Source: Curtobacterium sp. MMLR14_010
GTDB lineage: Bacteria; Actinomycetota; Actinomycetes; Actinomycetales; Microbacteriaceae
Assembly (NCBI RefSeq): GCF_001865015.1
Contig: NZ_MJGV01000057.1
Span: 190,809 to 254,808 of the forward strand
DNA: 64,000 bases
Direction of reading: 5' to 3'
Both the position numbers and the translations under genes were made by a program. The notes beneath the pieces were generated by a model. That model was not told the origin of the DNA. It worked only from the letters and a program-made list of their open reading frames with translations, and made no database searches. Shown here in pieces: positions 15,016 to 24,321 of the stretch (positions are counted from its first letter, which is position 1; each line of letters starts with the position of its first letter).

Positions 15016-18000
15016 TCAACGCTGTCCGTCCGACGCGATGAGCTCGAGCTGCGTGAGTTCGACGTCCGTCGTCGCCGTGAACCGGAACACCGACCCGCCA
15101 CCACGGAGACGGAACACCCGCGTCTGCCCGGCCCAGTCGAACACGGCATCCGTCACGACGACGGCACCCGAACCCGAGCTGGCGTCCACACCAGCACCCG
15201 CACCCCCGAGCGCGACCTCCCACGAGTACGTCCCCGCCGCAGCGACCGTCACCGTGTAGAGCGACGCAGACCCGACGGACACCGGCACCTCGACGACGTC
15301 CCCCGCAGCGAGCGCCGTCACGGTCCGCCCGGTGTCGTCCGTCAGCGGCGAGGCCCCGACGGGCAGCACGTCGACCGGGGTGTCCCGGTACCCGTGCACC
15401 TCGGACGCCGAGACGGGCCGCGTGTCCGACGCCCACCCGGTCGGCGACGACGACAGCGACACGACGATCCGCGACGCCCCGACCACCACCGCGTGCGGGA
15501 TGCTCACGGACGTCCAGGGTTCCCCGTCCACGGTCACCGAGGCGACGAACCGACCGACGCCGGCGGTCTCGATGACGGTGGGCGAGCCTCCGACCGGTCG
15601 CAGCACCGCGCGCCGGACCGACGGCGGCACGATCACGTAGGACCCGCTCGCCGGTGCCAGCGGGTACAGCCCGACCGTCGCGAAGACGTACCAGGCGCTC
15701 ATCTCGCCGTTGTCCTCGTCGCCGGGGTACCCCTGGCCGAGGTCCGAGCCGACGAACAGCCGGTCGACGGCCTCGCGGACCACGCGGTGGGCATCGTCGT
15801 GGCGGCCGGTGAACATCGGGAAGAACGGGATGTGGTGCGCCGGCTGGTTCGACAGCCCGAGCATGCCCATGCGGACGTCGCGGGCCTCGGTCATCTCGTG
15901 GATGGTGAAGCCGTAGTGCCCGGAGCGGTCGGTCGCGCCGGTCTCCTGGGTCGCGAAGAACCGGTCGACGGCGGCGTCGAAGCGCTCCGTGCCGCCGTGC
16001 AGGTCGACGATCCCGGCGCCGTCGTGGGGGACGGTGAACATCGTGCCCCAGGCGTTCGTCTCGGTGTAGTCGCCGCCCCACTGGTCGGGGTCGTGGCCCT
16101 CGCCCTCGCGCCACTCGCCGTCGGGCCGGCGGCCGATGAAGAACCCGCGGCGGCGGTCGAACACGTTCCGGTACTGCAGGGACCGCCGGGCGAACCACTC
16201 GGCCTCGGCGCGGTACCGCTGCTCGCCGACGGGGTCGGTGGTGCGGTCCGCCAGCGCGGTGGCAAGCACCGCGATGCTCCAGTCGTTGATCGCGGCGTCC
16301 AGGGTCCAGGACATCCCCTCGCCGGTGTCGGTGTCGACGTGGCCGCGGAAGGCGCCCGGGAGGCTCCCCTTGCGTCCCACACGCTCGTCCCGTGGCGGGA
16401 CGGTCGCGTTCTTCACCGCGCTCCGGTAGGCCTGCTCGACGTCGAAGCCGTCGACGCCCTTCGCGACGAGGTCGCCGAAGACGGTGTCGCTCGTGGTGCC
16501 GGTCATGCAGTCCTCGGCGCCGGGGGCACTCCAGCGCGGGGTCCAGCCGCCGTCGTGGAAGTGCTCGACGAACCCCTGGGCGAGGTCGGCCGCGGTGTCC
16601 GGCGTGAGCAGCCCGAGGAGCGGCCAGGCCGTGCGGTAGGTGTCCCAGAACCCGTTCGTGGTCGTCATCGCGGAGTCGACGACCTCGGGGCCGGGCTCGT
16701 CGCGGATCGGCTCCGCGAGCACGGCGCCGTACGGGGAGCGGTGGCGCGGGCTGCCCGTGAGCGCGGTCTCCCCGGCGCGGTTCGGGTAGAGGAACAGCCG
16801 GTACAGACCCGAGTAGAGCGAGGTCAGCTGGTCGTCGGTCGCGCCGTCGACCTCGAGCGTCGCGAGTTCGGCCTCCCAGGCGGCCTCGGCCCGGGCGCGC
16901 ATGGCGTCGAACGACCCGGCGGCGTCGAGGTTCGCGCGGGCGTCCTCGGGCGAGACGGTCGAGATGCCGAGCAGCACGTCGGTGTCCCCGGCGACGGTGA
17001 ACCACCCCGCCAGCACGCCGTCCGTGACCGCGGTGTGGTCCTCCGTCACGCCGGGGACCCGCACGTGCACGAAGTGCGGCGGCGTGCCGGGGCGGTCGTC
17101 GAGGTGCGCGTCGACGACCCCGGTGCCGTCGGCCTCGACCCGGACGGTGCAGTCGAGCAGCCGGCCGTGGTGGTCGAACACGATGCTCCGCACGCCGGTG
17201 AAGCGGAAGCCGAGGGCGAACTCCCCCGGGGTCATCTCCGCGGTGACGCCGTGCTCGAGCGCCACCCGGTAGCGGTGCGGGCCGTCGAGCTCGTCGTCGT
17301 GGTCGAAGGCCAGGGCCCGCGCGGTGCGGTCGACCTCGGGCCGGGCCAGCGGGGAGGGCATCACCTGGAAGACACCGCGGTCCCCCATCCACGGCGACGG
17401 GATGTGGCTCGTGGCGAAGGCCTGGATCGCGGGGCGGTTGTCGCTCGCCCGGTTGTGCTCCTGGTACGCGTACGGCCACCGGTTGCTGGCGGCGTCGGTC
17501 ATCGGCAGCCCGAAGACTCCGCCGTGCGGCAGCCCGACGAGCGGGGCGTTGTTGCCGCGGGAGAACCGGGACGACGCCTGCGTGCCGCGGGTGGTGCGGA
17601 CGTGGTCGAGCGGGCGGGTGGGGACGGGGCGGCGAGGTGCCTCGATCCGGACGTCGTCGAGCCAGCCACGGAGGGCCGGCGACGGCACGCCGCTGTCCGG
17701 TGCCCCGCCGTCGTCCGCGGCGGGCGTGGCGGAGCCGAGCCGGGCCTCCAGGCGGTCGACGACGCGCCCCGTGACGGACGCCAGGTCGACCTCGCGCCGG
17801 TTCCACTGGTCCACCCACTGCTTGCGGGCGGCGTCCTGCGCTGCCGGGGTCAGGGCGTCGCCGTACTGGTCACGGGCGTCGTCGGACAGCCGGGAGCCGT
17901 CGGTGAAGACGACGTCGAGGGTGAACGCGGTCGCGTCCCAGAAGTGGGCGAGGTCGGCCTCGGTGGGCTCGTCCTGGCCGTCGGGCAGGGTGCGCTCGGG

Positions 18001-18186
18001 GAACCAGACCCAGGACAGGCGGTCCCCGGCCCGGATCGTCCGCCCGGCGAACCCCGGGACGACCGCGTCGACCGTGTCCGATCCCGCTGGGCGCTCGACG
18101 AGGAGTCCCTCGAGCGACGTGAAGCCGACATGGTCCCTGGCTGCGACGGCCGTCGTCGGGCCACCGCTCCGTTGCAGTTCTCGCAC
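15016..18186 (-). CDS. GH92-family glycosidase (alpha-mannosidase type)
   Basis: A 1056-residue protein with an N-terminal beta-domain followed by the GH92 (alpha/alpha)6 catalytic part. Family motifs include NGFWDTYRTAWPLL, GGWTPRWSAPGAEDCMTGT, GGDYTETNAWG and GDEDNGEMSAWYVFATVGLYP. GH92 enzymes are Ca2+-dependent exo-alpha-mannosidases of various linkages. There is no signal peptide, which suggests cytosolic action on imported oligosaccharides, and no obvious sugar transporter is adjacent. The GTG start follows TAGGGT by six bases. The C-terminal tail is a beta-rich accessory region. Confidence 0.9.
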   Translation of the reverse strand: MRELQRSGGPTTAVAARDHVGFTSLEGLLVERPAGSDTVDAVVPGFAGRTIRAGDRLSWVWFPERTLPDGQDEPTEADLAHFWDATAFTLDVVFTDGSRLSDDARDQYGDALTPAAQDAARKQWVDQWNRREVDLASVTGRVVDRLEARLGSATPAADDGGAPDSGVPSPALRGWLDDVRIEAPRRPVPTRPLDHVRTTRGTQASSRFSRGNNAPLVGLPHGGVFGLPMTDAASNRWPYAYQEHNRASDNRPAIQAFATSHIPSPWMGDRGVFQVMPSPLARPEVDRTARALAFDHDDELDGPHRYRVALEHGVTAEMTPGEFALGFRFTGVRSIVFDHHGRLLDCTVRVEADGTGVVDAHLDDRPGTPPHFVHVRVPGVTEDHTAVTDGVLAGWFTVAGDTDVLLGISTVSPEDARANLDAAGSFDAMRARAEAAWEAELATLEVDGATDDQLTSLYSGLYRLFLYPNRAGETALTGSPRHRSPYGAVLAEPIRDEPGPEVVDSAMTTTNGFWDTYRTAWPLLGLLTPDTAADLAQGFVEHFHDGGWTPRWSAPGAEDCMTGTTSDTVFGDLVAKGVDGFDVEQAYRSAVKNATVPPRDERVGRKGSLPGAFRGHVDTDTGEGMSWTLDAAINDWSIAVLATALADRTTDPVGEQRYRAEAEWFARRSLQYRNVFDRRRGFFIGRRPDGEWREGEGHDPDQWGGDYTETNAWGTMFTVPHDGAGIVDLHGGTERFDAAVDRFFATQETGATDRSGHYGFTIHEMTEARDVRMGMLGLSNQPAHHIPFFPMFTGRHDDAHRVVREAVDRLFVGSDLGQGYPGDEDNGEMSAWYVFATVGLYPLAPASGSYVIVPPSVRRAVLRPVGGSPTVIETAGVGRFVASVTVDGEPWTSVSIPHAVVVGASRIVVSLSSSPTGWASDTRPVSASEVHGYRDTPVDVLPVGASPLTDDTGRTVTALAAGDVVEVPVSVGSASLYTVTVAAAGTYSWEVALGGAGAGVDASSGSGAVVVTDAVFDWAGQTRVFRLRGGGSVFRFTATTDVELTQLELIASDGQR

Positions 18187-18226
18187 GACCCCACCCTATT
18201 TGCTCCAGTGGATGGACGAAACCCGC

Positions 18227-18928
18227 TCAGTCGGCGGCGATGCGGGCGAGCCAGTCGCGCATCAGGCCGCGCTCCGCCGGGGACAGCACGGCGAGGGCAC
18301 GGTCGTCGGCGGCGAGCCGGACAGCCGCAGCACGCGTGTCCGCGGCAGCGGTGGGTCCAGCCTCGGTGTCGTCCGTCAGGATCGCTGACGCCAGCGCGTC
18401 CCAGGCGGCGTCCGTCAGCGCCGGGTCGCGCTCGTCAGCCGGGGTGCCGAGCAGCGCCAGCACCAGGCCGACGCCGATCGCGTGCACGAGCGACACCGCG
18501 CGGGCCTCGGGCACACGGAGCCGCCCGGCGAGGGCCACGCGGTGGATCCGCTCGCGCAGGACGGCGATGCCGCGGTCCTCGGCCTCGGAGCGCGGGCGCA
18601 GGGGGTCCGAGAGCAGGGCGATCAGGCCGGGGTTCGCCAGGCCGAACGTGACGTGGGCGTCGAACGAGTCGCGGAGGTGCTCGACCGGGTCGACGTCGTC
18701 CGGCACCGTCTTGCCGGCGACGTAGGCGGAGAAGACGTGGTCGGCGACCGCCTCGAGCAGGCCGTCCTTGTCGCCGAACTGCCGGTAGATCGTCGGTGCC
18801 TGCACGCCGGCCGCAGCGGCGACGGCCCGGGTCGTGACGGCGTGGGGCCCGCCCGAGGCAAGCAGCTCGGACGCGACGTCGACGATGCGCGCCCGGACGG
18901 TGTCGCGTTCGGTCGTGACGATGCTCAT
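18227..18928 (-). CDS. TetR-family transcriptional regulator
   Basis: A 233-residue regulator. The N-terminal HTH (HAVTTRAVAAAAGVQAPTIYRQFGDKDGLLEAV, about residues 28-60) is typical, with a helical ligand-binding part after it. The ATG follows TATCGT by six bases. It diverges from an NmrA-like reductase, and an inverted repeat overlaps both promoters, so it probably represses that gene and itself. Confidence 0.87.
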   Translation of the reverse strand: MSIVTTERDTVRARIVDVASELLASGGPHAVTTRAVAAAAGVQAPTIYRQFGDKDGLLEAVADHVFSAYVAGKTVPDDVDPVEHLRDSFDAHVTFGLANPGLIALLSDPLRPRSEAEDRGIAVLRERIHRVALAGRLRVPEARAVSLVHAIGVGLVLALLGTPADERDPALTDAAWDALASAILTDDTEAGPTAAADTRAAAVRLAADDRALAVLSPAERGLMRDWLARIAAD

Positions 18929-18938
18929 GGACCAACGA

Positions 18939-18978
18939 TAACGCGCTCTTGTTACCGCTGGTTTAGCGATGCTACTGT
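18939..18978 (+). promoter_or_regulatory. divergent promoter with TAAC-N8-GTTA operator
   Basis: For the plus-strand gene, TTGTTA (18949-18954) and TACTGT (18973-18978) are separated by 18 bases. An inverted repeat TAAC-N8-GTTA (18939-18954) overlaps this -35 and abuts the -10 box of the divergent TetR gene. Its location suits TetR repression of both directions. Confidence 0.5.
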
Positions 18979-19014
18979 CCTGACGTTTCCACTGCTAACA
19001 CGAAGGACGTAACC

Positions 19015-19875
19015 ATGATCATCGTCACCGGCGCCACCGGAGCCCTGGGCTCCGCAACCGTCCACGAACTCCTGCGCCACCTGCCGCCGACCGAGGTCGG
19101 GGTGAGCGTCCGGGACACCGCGAAGGCGCAGGACCTCGCCGGACTCGGCGTGCGGGTCCGTCAGGGCGACTTCGCCGACCCGGACTCGATGGCCCACGCG
19201 TTCGAGGGCGCCGACCGCGTGCTCGTCGTGTCCGGCTCGACGCTCGGGCCCGACGGTGTCGCCCTGCACGCGGCGGCGGCTCGGGCAGCGCGGGACGCCG
19301 GCGCGTCGCGGGTGTTCTACACGGCGCACCAGAACACCCGGGCGGGCTCCCCCGTGCCGTTCGCCGTCGACCACGCCGCGACCGAGGCCGCACTCGCCGA
19401 GCTCGGGACCCCGTGGACCTCGCTGCGGAACGGCTTCTACGCCCACACCGTCGGCTGGCTCGTCGCCGGGGCCGTGGAGCGCGGCGAGCTGCTCCTGCCC
19501 GAGGACGGCCCGATCTCGTGGACCGCCCGCGAGGACCTGGCCGCCGGCGACGCCGTCCTGCTCGCGCAGGGCCCGACGATCGACGGCCCCACGCCTGCCC
19601 TCACGGCGTCCGAGGCCGTCACGTTCGACGACGTCGCCCGGGTCCTGTCCGAGGTCAGCGGCACGACCGTGCGCCGCACCGTCGTCGACGACGAGGAGTG
19701 GCTCGCCCAGCAGGTCGCCCACGGGACGCCGGAGCCCGCCGCACACCTGATGCTCGGCATGTTCCAGGGCGCCAGGGCCGGCGAGTTCGACCAGGTGGAC
19801 CCGCTGCTCGGCGAGCTGCTCGGTCGGGAGCCGCTGCCCGTCCGCGCGGCGATCGAGGCCGCACTCGCCCGCTGA
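19015..19875 (+). CDS. NmrA/QOR2-like NAD(P)-binding reductase
   Basis: A 286-residue atypical short-chain reductase with Rossmann motif TGATGALG at residues 5-12 and the NmrA-like pattern VRQGDFADPDSMAHAFEGADRVLVVS. It most resembles quinone oxidoreductase 2 (QorB) proteins, which reduce quinones or sense NADP(H). The catalytic Tyr-Lys pair of classical SDRs is not obvious, as expected. GAAGGAC precedes ATG. It is probably induced when the divergent TetR protein releases its operator. Confidence 0.83.
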   Translation: MIIVTGATGALGSATVHELLRHLPPTEVGVSVRDTAKAQDLAGLGVRVRQGDFADPDSMAHAFEGADRVLVVSGSTLGPDGVALHAAAARAARDAGASRVFYTAHQNTRAGSPVPFAVDHAATEAALAELGTPWTSLRNGFYAHTVGWLVAGAVERGELLLPEDGPISWTAREDLAAGDAVLLAQGPTIDGPTPALTASEAVTFDDVARVLSEVSGTTVRRTVVDDEEWLAQQVAHGTPEPAAHLMLGMFQGARAGEFDQVDPLLGELLGREPLPVRAAIEAALAR

Positions 19876-19878
19876 GCG

Positions 19879-21501
19879 TCAGCCCTCGTCGTGCCCCGGT
19901 GCGTTCTCCGAGTTGCCGGGCCCGGTGTCGGCAGTCCTGTCGGCCTTCTTCTCGGCCTTCGTGTCCGCCTTCGTGTCCGCCTTCGTGTCGGCCTTCGTGT
20001 CGGCGGAGGTGTCAGCGGCACCGGCGTCGCCCGCCTGCGTCTGCACCGGCGCGGGGACGGTCGGCTGGACGCTCGGCTCCGGACCCGACGTCGGCTCGGC
20101 GGGCTGGGACGGCTCGGCCGGCTCCGAGGGCTGCTCCTCGGGCTCGGACGGCTGCGGGGCGACCGGTTCGGACGGCTGCTCGACCGGTTGCGACGGCTGC
20201 TCGGCCGGCTGGGAGGGCTCCTCCGAGGGCTGCTCCGGTTCCTCGGGAGCGGTCGACGACGACTCGCTCGGGGCGGGCGTGCCGCCGCCGTTCGCGAACG
20301 CCAGGACTCCGATGACGCCGGCGAGCACCAGCACGCCGAGGACCACGAGCGTGATCACCAGTCCGCGACGGCTCTTCCGCTCCGGTTCCTCCGGTCGGGG
20401 AGCCGGCCGGACCGGCGCCGCGGGCGCGCCACCACCGGTGCCACCACCGCCGCCGCGCTGGGCACCGAGGACGGTGGTCGCCAGGTCGTCCTGGTCGGAG
20501 GCTCGTCCCGCGGGCAGCAGGCGGGTCGCGTCGTCCGCGCCCCCGTTCCCGCTGACGGGCATCGCGCGGGTGGCCTGGTCGTCCCAGGCCTGCGTCGGGG
20601 AGTCCATCGCGGCCGTGGTGCCGGCCACCCCGGCGGCCGCGGCCGCCGCGGTGACGGTACCGGGGCCTCCCGGCAGGAGCTGTGTGGCGGGCTGGACGTC
20701 GGCGCGGCCGAGGGCGCGGAGCCGGTCCGCCGCCTCTGCGGCGGTCGGGCGTTCCGCGGGGTCGGTCGCCGTCATGACGTGCAGCAGCGTGCGCCAGGCC
20801 GTGGGCAGGTGCGGGTCGATCTCCGGCGAACGCGTCAGCCGCGCGGTGGCGGACTCGATCGCGCTGCCGGGGAACGGTCGGGTTCCGGTGAGGGCCTCGA
20901 GCAGCACCAGGCCGAGTGCGTAGACGTCGGACTTCCCGCTGATGGCCTGCGCGGTGACCTGCTCCGGTGCGAGGTAGGCGGCGGTGCCCATCACCGCGCC
21001 GGTGCCGGTGACCCGGGCGGCGTCACGGAGCAGCGCGATGCCGAAGTCGGCGAGCTTCACGTGGGAGCCGTCCGACTCGAGCAGCACGTTCGCGGGCTTG
21101 ACGTCGCGGTGGACGATTCCCTGTGCGTGCACGGCGGCGAGGCCGTCCGCGATCTGGGCTCCGACGCGCGCGGTCGTCGGGCGGTCGAGGGGCCCCTCGC
21201 CGAGTCGGGTGGCGAGGTCGCTGCCCGGGACGAGCTCCATCACGAGGTAGGAGTCGCCGTCGGCGTCGTCGAGGGCGGCGTCGTAGAGCGTCACGAGGGA
21301 CGGGCTGCGCAGGCCCGCGAGCACCTGGATCTCCGCCTCGGCACGGGCACGCTCCCCGTGGTCGACGGACCCCATCCGGAAGACCTTGACCGCGACCTCG
21401 CGCCCGAGTTGCTCGTCGACCGCGCGGTACACCGACGCCATCCCCCCGTGCCCGAGGGTGCCTGTGACTCGGTACCTGCCGCCGAAGACCCGTTCTGCCA
21501 T
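19879..21501 (-). CDS. PknB-like membrane Ser/Thr protein kinase
   Basis: A 540-residue kinase. Residues about 1-265 form a Hanks-type domain: glycine loop GHGGMASVY, VAVKVF lysine, catalytic HRDVKPANVLL, DFG, and APEQVTAQAISGKSDVYALG. A variable cytosolic linker leads to one membrane helix (LVITLVVLGVLVLAGVIGVL). The outside part is low complexity: Pro-Ser-Glu-Pro repeats followed by four Thr-Lys-Ala-Asp units. PASTA domains are absent. The ATG at 21501 follows TAGGTT by seven bases; an earlier TTG is less likely. It probably signals envelope or growth state. Confidence 0.9.
   Translation of the reverse strand: MAERVFGGRYRVTGTLGHGGMASVYRAVDEQLGREVAVKVFRMGSVDHGERARAEAEIQVLAGLRSPSLVTLYDAALDDADGDSYLVMELVPGSDLATRLGEGPLDRPTTARVGAQIADGLAAVHAQGIVHRDVKPANVLLESDGSHVKLADFGIALLRDAARVTGTGAVMGTAAYLAPEQVTAQAISGKSDVYALGLVLLEALTGTRPFPGSAIESATARLTRSPEIDPHLPTAWRTLLHVMTATDPAERPTAAEAADRLRALGRADVQPATQLLPGGPGTVTAAAAAAGVAGTTAAMDSPTQAWDDQATRAMPVSGNGGADDATRLLPAGRASDQDDLATTVLGAQRGGGGGTGGGAPAAPVRPAPRPEEPERKSRRGLVITLVVLGVLVLAGVIGVLAFANGGGTPAPSESSSTAPEEPEQPSEEPSQPAEQPSQPVEQPSEPVAPQPSEPEEQPSEPAEPSQPAEPTSGPEPSVQPTVPAPVQTQAGDAGAADTSADTKADTKADTKADTKAEKKADRTADTGPGNSENAPGHDEG
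19955..20002 (-). repeat. four tandem 12-base units coding Thr-Lys-Ala-Asp
   Basis: The unit GCCTTCGTGTCC (plus strand) recurs four times without a gap inside the kinase gene, giving TKADTKADTKADTKA in the external tail. Perfect short tandem units can slip, so copy number may vary between strains. Confidence 0.8.
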
Positions 21502-21550
21502 GCCCGGCAACCTACCGGCAGCACCTGACCACGACGACGTGGGCGGAGTG

Positions 21551-22393
21551 CTAGCCCTCGTGTCGGGCGACGGGTGCCCGGTCGCGGCCCCGGTCGCGGG
21601 CGAGTGCCGTCAGGTAGAGCCGGTGTGCCGTCACCACGAGCGCGAGCCAGGCGATGCCGAGCGCCCACGCGGCCAGCACGTCGGTGAGCCAGTGGTGCCC
21701 GAGGAACACGCGGGACACCCCCACGGACAGCACGAACAGCGACCCGACGACGATGGTCGTCACCCGGGTCACCCGCCGGGACTGCCGCAGGATGAGCAGG
21801 TAGACGATCGTGCCGACGATGACCGTGGCGTTGAGCGTGTGCCCGGACGGGAACGACGGCGAGTGCTCGTACGGCGGCACGGCATCGGCACGCGGCGGTC
21901 GGGCGCGGCCGATCAGGTCCTTGCCGGCGATGGTCATGAGGAGCGACCCGCCGCTCGCGGCGACGAGCAGCACGACGGGCGTCCACCGGCGACGCTGGAT
22001 CGTGAAGCCGACCAGGAAGGCGACGGCCACGATCGGCATCCCGATCGTCCCCGCGACGTTCGTCCACCAGGTCACCACGGTCTCGAGGCCGGGCGTCCGC
22101 GCGGACATCATCCAGTCGAGCACCGGGCGGTCGAGCACGGCGACGTCGTCGGCCTCGCGGACGGCGTCGTAGACCTCGGACGCGAGCAGGGTGGCCAGCG
22201 CGGCGATCGCGATGCCGATGAGCAGCGTGACGACGAGCACGGGCAGGGCGCCGAAGCGGTGCCCGAGCCGCACCGAGGCCTCGGCCGACGCCCGGCCGGC
22301 CGGGGTGCGCCACGTGGTGAGGTCGACGTCCCCGAGCGTCCGGTCGGCCTGCTCCGGGTGCCCGGGTTCACGTGCTCGTTGCTCGCTGTCCAT
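21551..22393 (-). CDS. PAP2-family membrane phosphatase
   Basis: A 280-residue protein with six hydrophobic segments and all three PAP2 motifs: KDLIGRARPP, SFPSGHT and SRVFLGHHWLTDV. Relatives dephosphorylate phosphatidic acid or undecaprenyl pyrophosphate at the outer face of the membrane. ATG at 22393 is chosen because the upstream sequence is not coding-like and CACGCT lies six bases ahead. Its stop is 50 bases from the kinase start, on the same strand. Confidence 0.88.
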   Translation of the reverse strand: MDSEQRAREPGHPEQADRTLGDVDLTTWRTPAGRASAEASVRLGHRFGALPVLVVTLLIGIAIAALATLLASEVYDAVREADDVAVLDRPVLDWMMSARTPGLETVVTWWTNVAGTIGMPIVAVAFLVGFTIQRRRWTPVVLLVAASGGSLLMTIAGKDLIGRARPPRADAVPPYEHSPSFPSGHTLNATVIVGTIVYLLILRQSRRVTRVTTIVVGSLFVLSVGVSRVFLGHHWLTDVLAAWALGIAWLALVVTAHRLYLTALARDRGRDRAPVARHEG

Positions 22394-22487
22394 CTGCCCA
22401 GCGTGCCCGCCCCCACCCGAGAGCCCCGCGCGCGGTGTCGCGCGCGCGGTCTCTCCGGTGGCCTCGCACGGTGCGCGCTCCCCCGGC

Positions 22488-22551
22488 TGGTGCGAGCTCG
22501 GCCACCCCGTGCGAGGACGGCACGGCGCACCACGTGGCCGAGCTCGCACCA
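22488..22551. repeat. long inverted repeat with 18-base perfect arms
   Basis: Arms at 22488-22505 and 22534-22551 (TGGTGCGAGCTCGGCCAC and its complement) enclose 28 bases. The 211-base gap 22394-22604 between the polymerase stop and the phosphatase start holds this and two further GTGCGAG-type boxes (22464, 22509). It may terminate the polymerase transcript; the absence of a U-tract and its distance from the stop leave other roles open. Confidence 0.55.
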
Positions 22552-22604
22552 GGCACCCGCACCCGCGCCGGGCGCCCGCGCCGCCACGCCACCGGCGCGG
22601 GCCG

Positions 22605-24293
22605 TCAGTCCTTCGCGCTGCCGTAGTCGTCGACGACGGAGACCGACAGCGGGAACGTGATCGGGAACGTCCCGAACAGGATGCGCCCCGCGTCGACCGC
22701 GGCCGCCGCGACCTGCTCGGCGACCCATGCCGCGTCAGCTGCTGGGGCGTGCACCACGATCTCGTCGTGCACGAAGAAGACCAGGTGGGCGCCGTCCCGC
22801 ACGGGCCCCTGCCACCGGGCAGCGAGCCGCGTGCGCAGGGACGCCATCCACGACAGGGCCCACTCCGCCGCCGTTCCCTGCACCACGAAGTTCCGCGTGA
22901 ACCGCCCCCAGCTCCGCGCCCGGGACTCCACCGCGCGCTGCATCGCCGGGGTGCCCTCGATGCTCCACGCGCGGTTCCTGGCCTCGAACCACGAGGCCTC
23001 GGGCACCGGGGACGTCCGCCCGAGCCGCGTCGTCACGGGCTCACCGCGCTCCCCCGCCCGTGCCGCCTGCTCGACGAGCTCGAGTGCCCGGGGGAAGGCC
23101 CGCGCCAACCGCGGCACGAGGCGGCCACCCTCGCCCTGGGTGGCGCCGTACATCGCGCCGAGCATCGCGCCCTTGGCCTGCTGCCGGGTCTCGACCGCAC
23201 CAGAGGCCACGACGCCGTCGTAGAGGTCCCGCCCGTCGCCAGCCGAGGCCATCGCGAGGTCGCCCGCCATCGCGGCGAGCACCCGCGGCTCGAGCTGTGC
23301 GGCATCGGCCACGACGAGCTTCCACCCGTCGTCGGCGATCACCGCGGCCCGGACGGCCTTCGGCAGCTGCATCGCCCCACCGCCGTTCGCGGCCCACCGC
23401 CCGGTGACGACCCCGCCGACGGCGTACTCCGGGTGGAAGCGGCCGTCCTGCACCCACTCGTCGAGCCACGACCAGCCGTTCGCGGTGAGCAGCCGGTACA
23501 GGCGCTTGTACTCGAGCAGCGGTTCGATCGCCGGGTGCTCGAGCTGCTGGAGCTCCCACTTGCGGGTGCTCTCGACGACGAGCCCCGCACGGCGCAGGGA
23601 CCGCAGCACCTCGGCGGGCGAGTCGGGGTTCAGCGCGGGGTCGTCGAGCCGGGCGCGGAGGACGTCCGCGATCTCCTCGAGCCGCCGCGGCCGGACGCCG
23701 TATGGCACCCGAGGACCGAGGGTGTCCTCGAGCAGCCGTTCGTGCACGTCGACCCGCCAGGGCAGCCCGCCGAAGCGCATCTCGGCCGCGACGAGGGACC
23801 CGGCGGACTCCGCGGCGAGCAGCAGCCGGAGCGCGCCGGGGTCCGTCGCCCCGGCGACGGCAGCGAGCTGCGCGCGGAGCTCGTCCACCGGGTCGGCGGC
23901 GTCGTCGGCTCGACCGCTGCCGAACAGCGCGTCGTCGAAGAGCTGCGTCTGGGCCGCCGGTCGGGCGGCACGTTCGAGCGGAGCCGCCTGGTCCCACGGC
24001 CCCGCGGGTGCCTGCTGCAGCGCCGACCCGCGCGCGGCGAGCGCCGAGCGCAGGATCCGGTGGCCGAGCCGCAGGTCGACGCACCGCGCGACGCGACCAC
24101 CCGCCGCGAGCACGGCCGGGTACCACCGGGCGGTGTCGTCCCACACCCAGCGCACACCGGTGGCCTCGTGCTGCGCGACGAAGGCCGGGAGGCTCGGCTC
24201 GGCGATCCGGGTCGGCTTGCCCTGCGGGGTCCCCGAGTCGGTCAGGGGCGTCGCGAGGACGCCGCCGTCGACGCGGCTGAGGACGAGGTGCAC
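22605..24293 (-). CDS. bifunctional 3'-5' exonuclease/DNA polymerase, PolA-like
   Basis: A 562-residue family A polymerase of the short actinobacterial type lacking a 5' nuclease. Polymerase motif A is VVADAAQLEPRVLA, motif B is RQQAKGAMLGAMYG and motif C is FFVHDEIVVHA. The N-terminal 180 residues correspond to a degenerate exonuclease domain (the DEDD pattern is not clear). These proteins accompany PolA and are thought to help repair. The GTG start follows CATGAT by six bases. Confidence 0.85.
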   Translation of the reverse strand: MHLVLSRVDGGVLATPLTDSGTPQGKPTRIAEPSLPAFVAQHEATGVRWVWDDTARWYPAVLAAGGRVARCVDLRLGHRILRSALAARGSALQQAPAGPWDQAAPLERAARPAAQTQLFDDALFGSGRADDAADPVDELRAQLAAVAGATDPGALRLLLAAESAGSLVAAEMRFGGLPWRVDVHERLLEDTLGPRVPYGVRPRRLEEIADVLRARLDDPALNPDSPAEVLRSLRRAGLVVESTRKWELQQLEHPAIEPLLEYKRLYRLLTANGWSWLDEWVQDGRFHPEYAVGGVVTGRWAANGGGAMQLPKAVRAAVIADDGWKLVVADAAQLEPRVLAAMAGDLAMASAGDGRDLYDGVVASGAVETRQQAKGAMLGAMYGATQGEGGRLVPRLARAFPRALELVEQAARAGERGEPVTTRLGRTSPVPEASWFEARNRAWSIEGTPAMQRAVESRARSWGRFTRNFVVQGTAAEWALSWMASLRTRLAARWQGPVRDGAHLVFFVHDEIVVHAPAADAAWVAEQVAAAAVDAGRILFGTFPITFPLSVSVVDDYGSAKD

Positions 24294-24321
24294 GCACCGA
24301 TCATGCCGTGCCCCACCGTCG

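Noticed and set aside
14812..18651. A 1279-codon plus-strand frame over the GH92 gene
   Set aside because: It is the longest open frame of the region but is antisense to a gene with clear GH92 motifs, and its product is Arg/Gly/Val-rich with no family pattern.
20000..20300. CRISPR-like repeats
   Set aside because: The short repeats are in frame within the kinase gene and encode Pro-Ser-Glu-Pro units; there are no spacers of even length.
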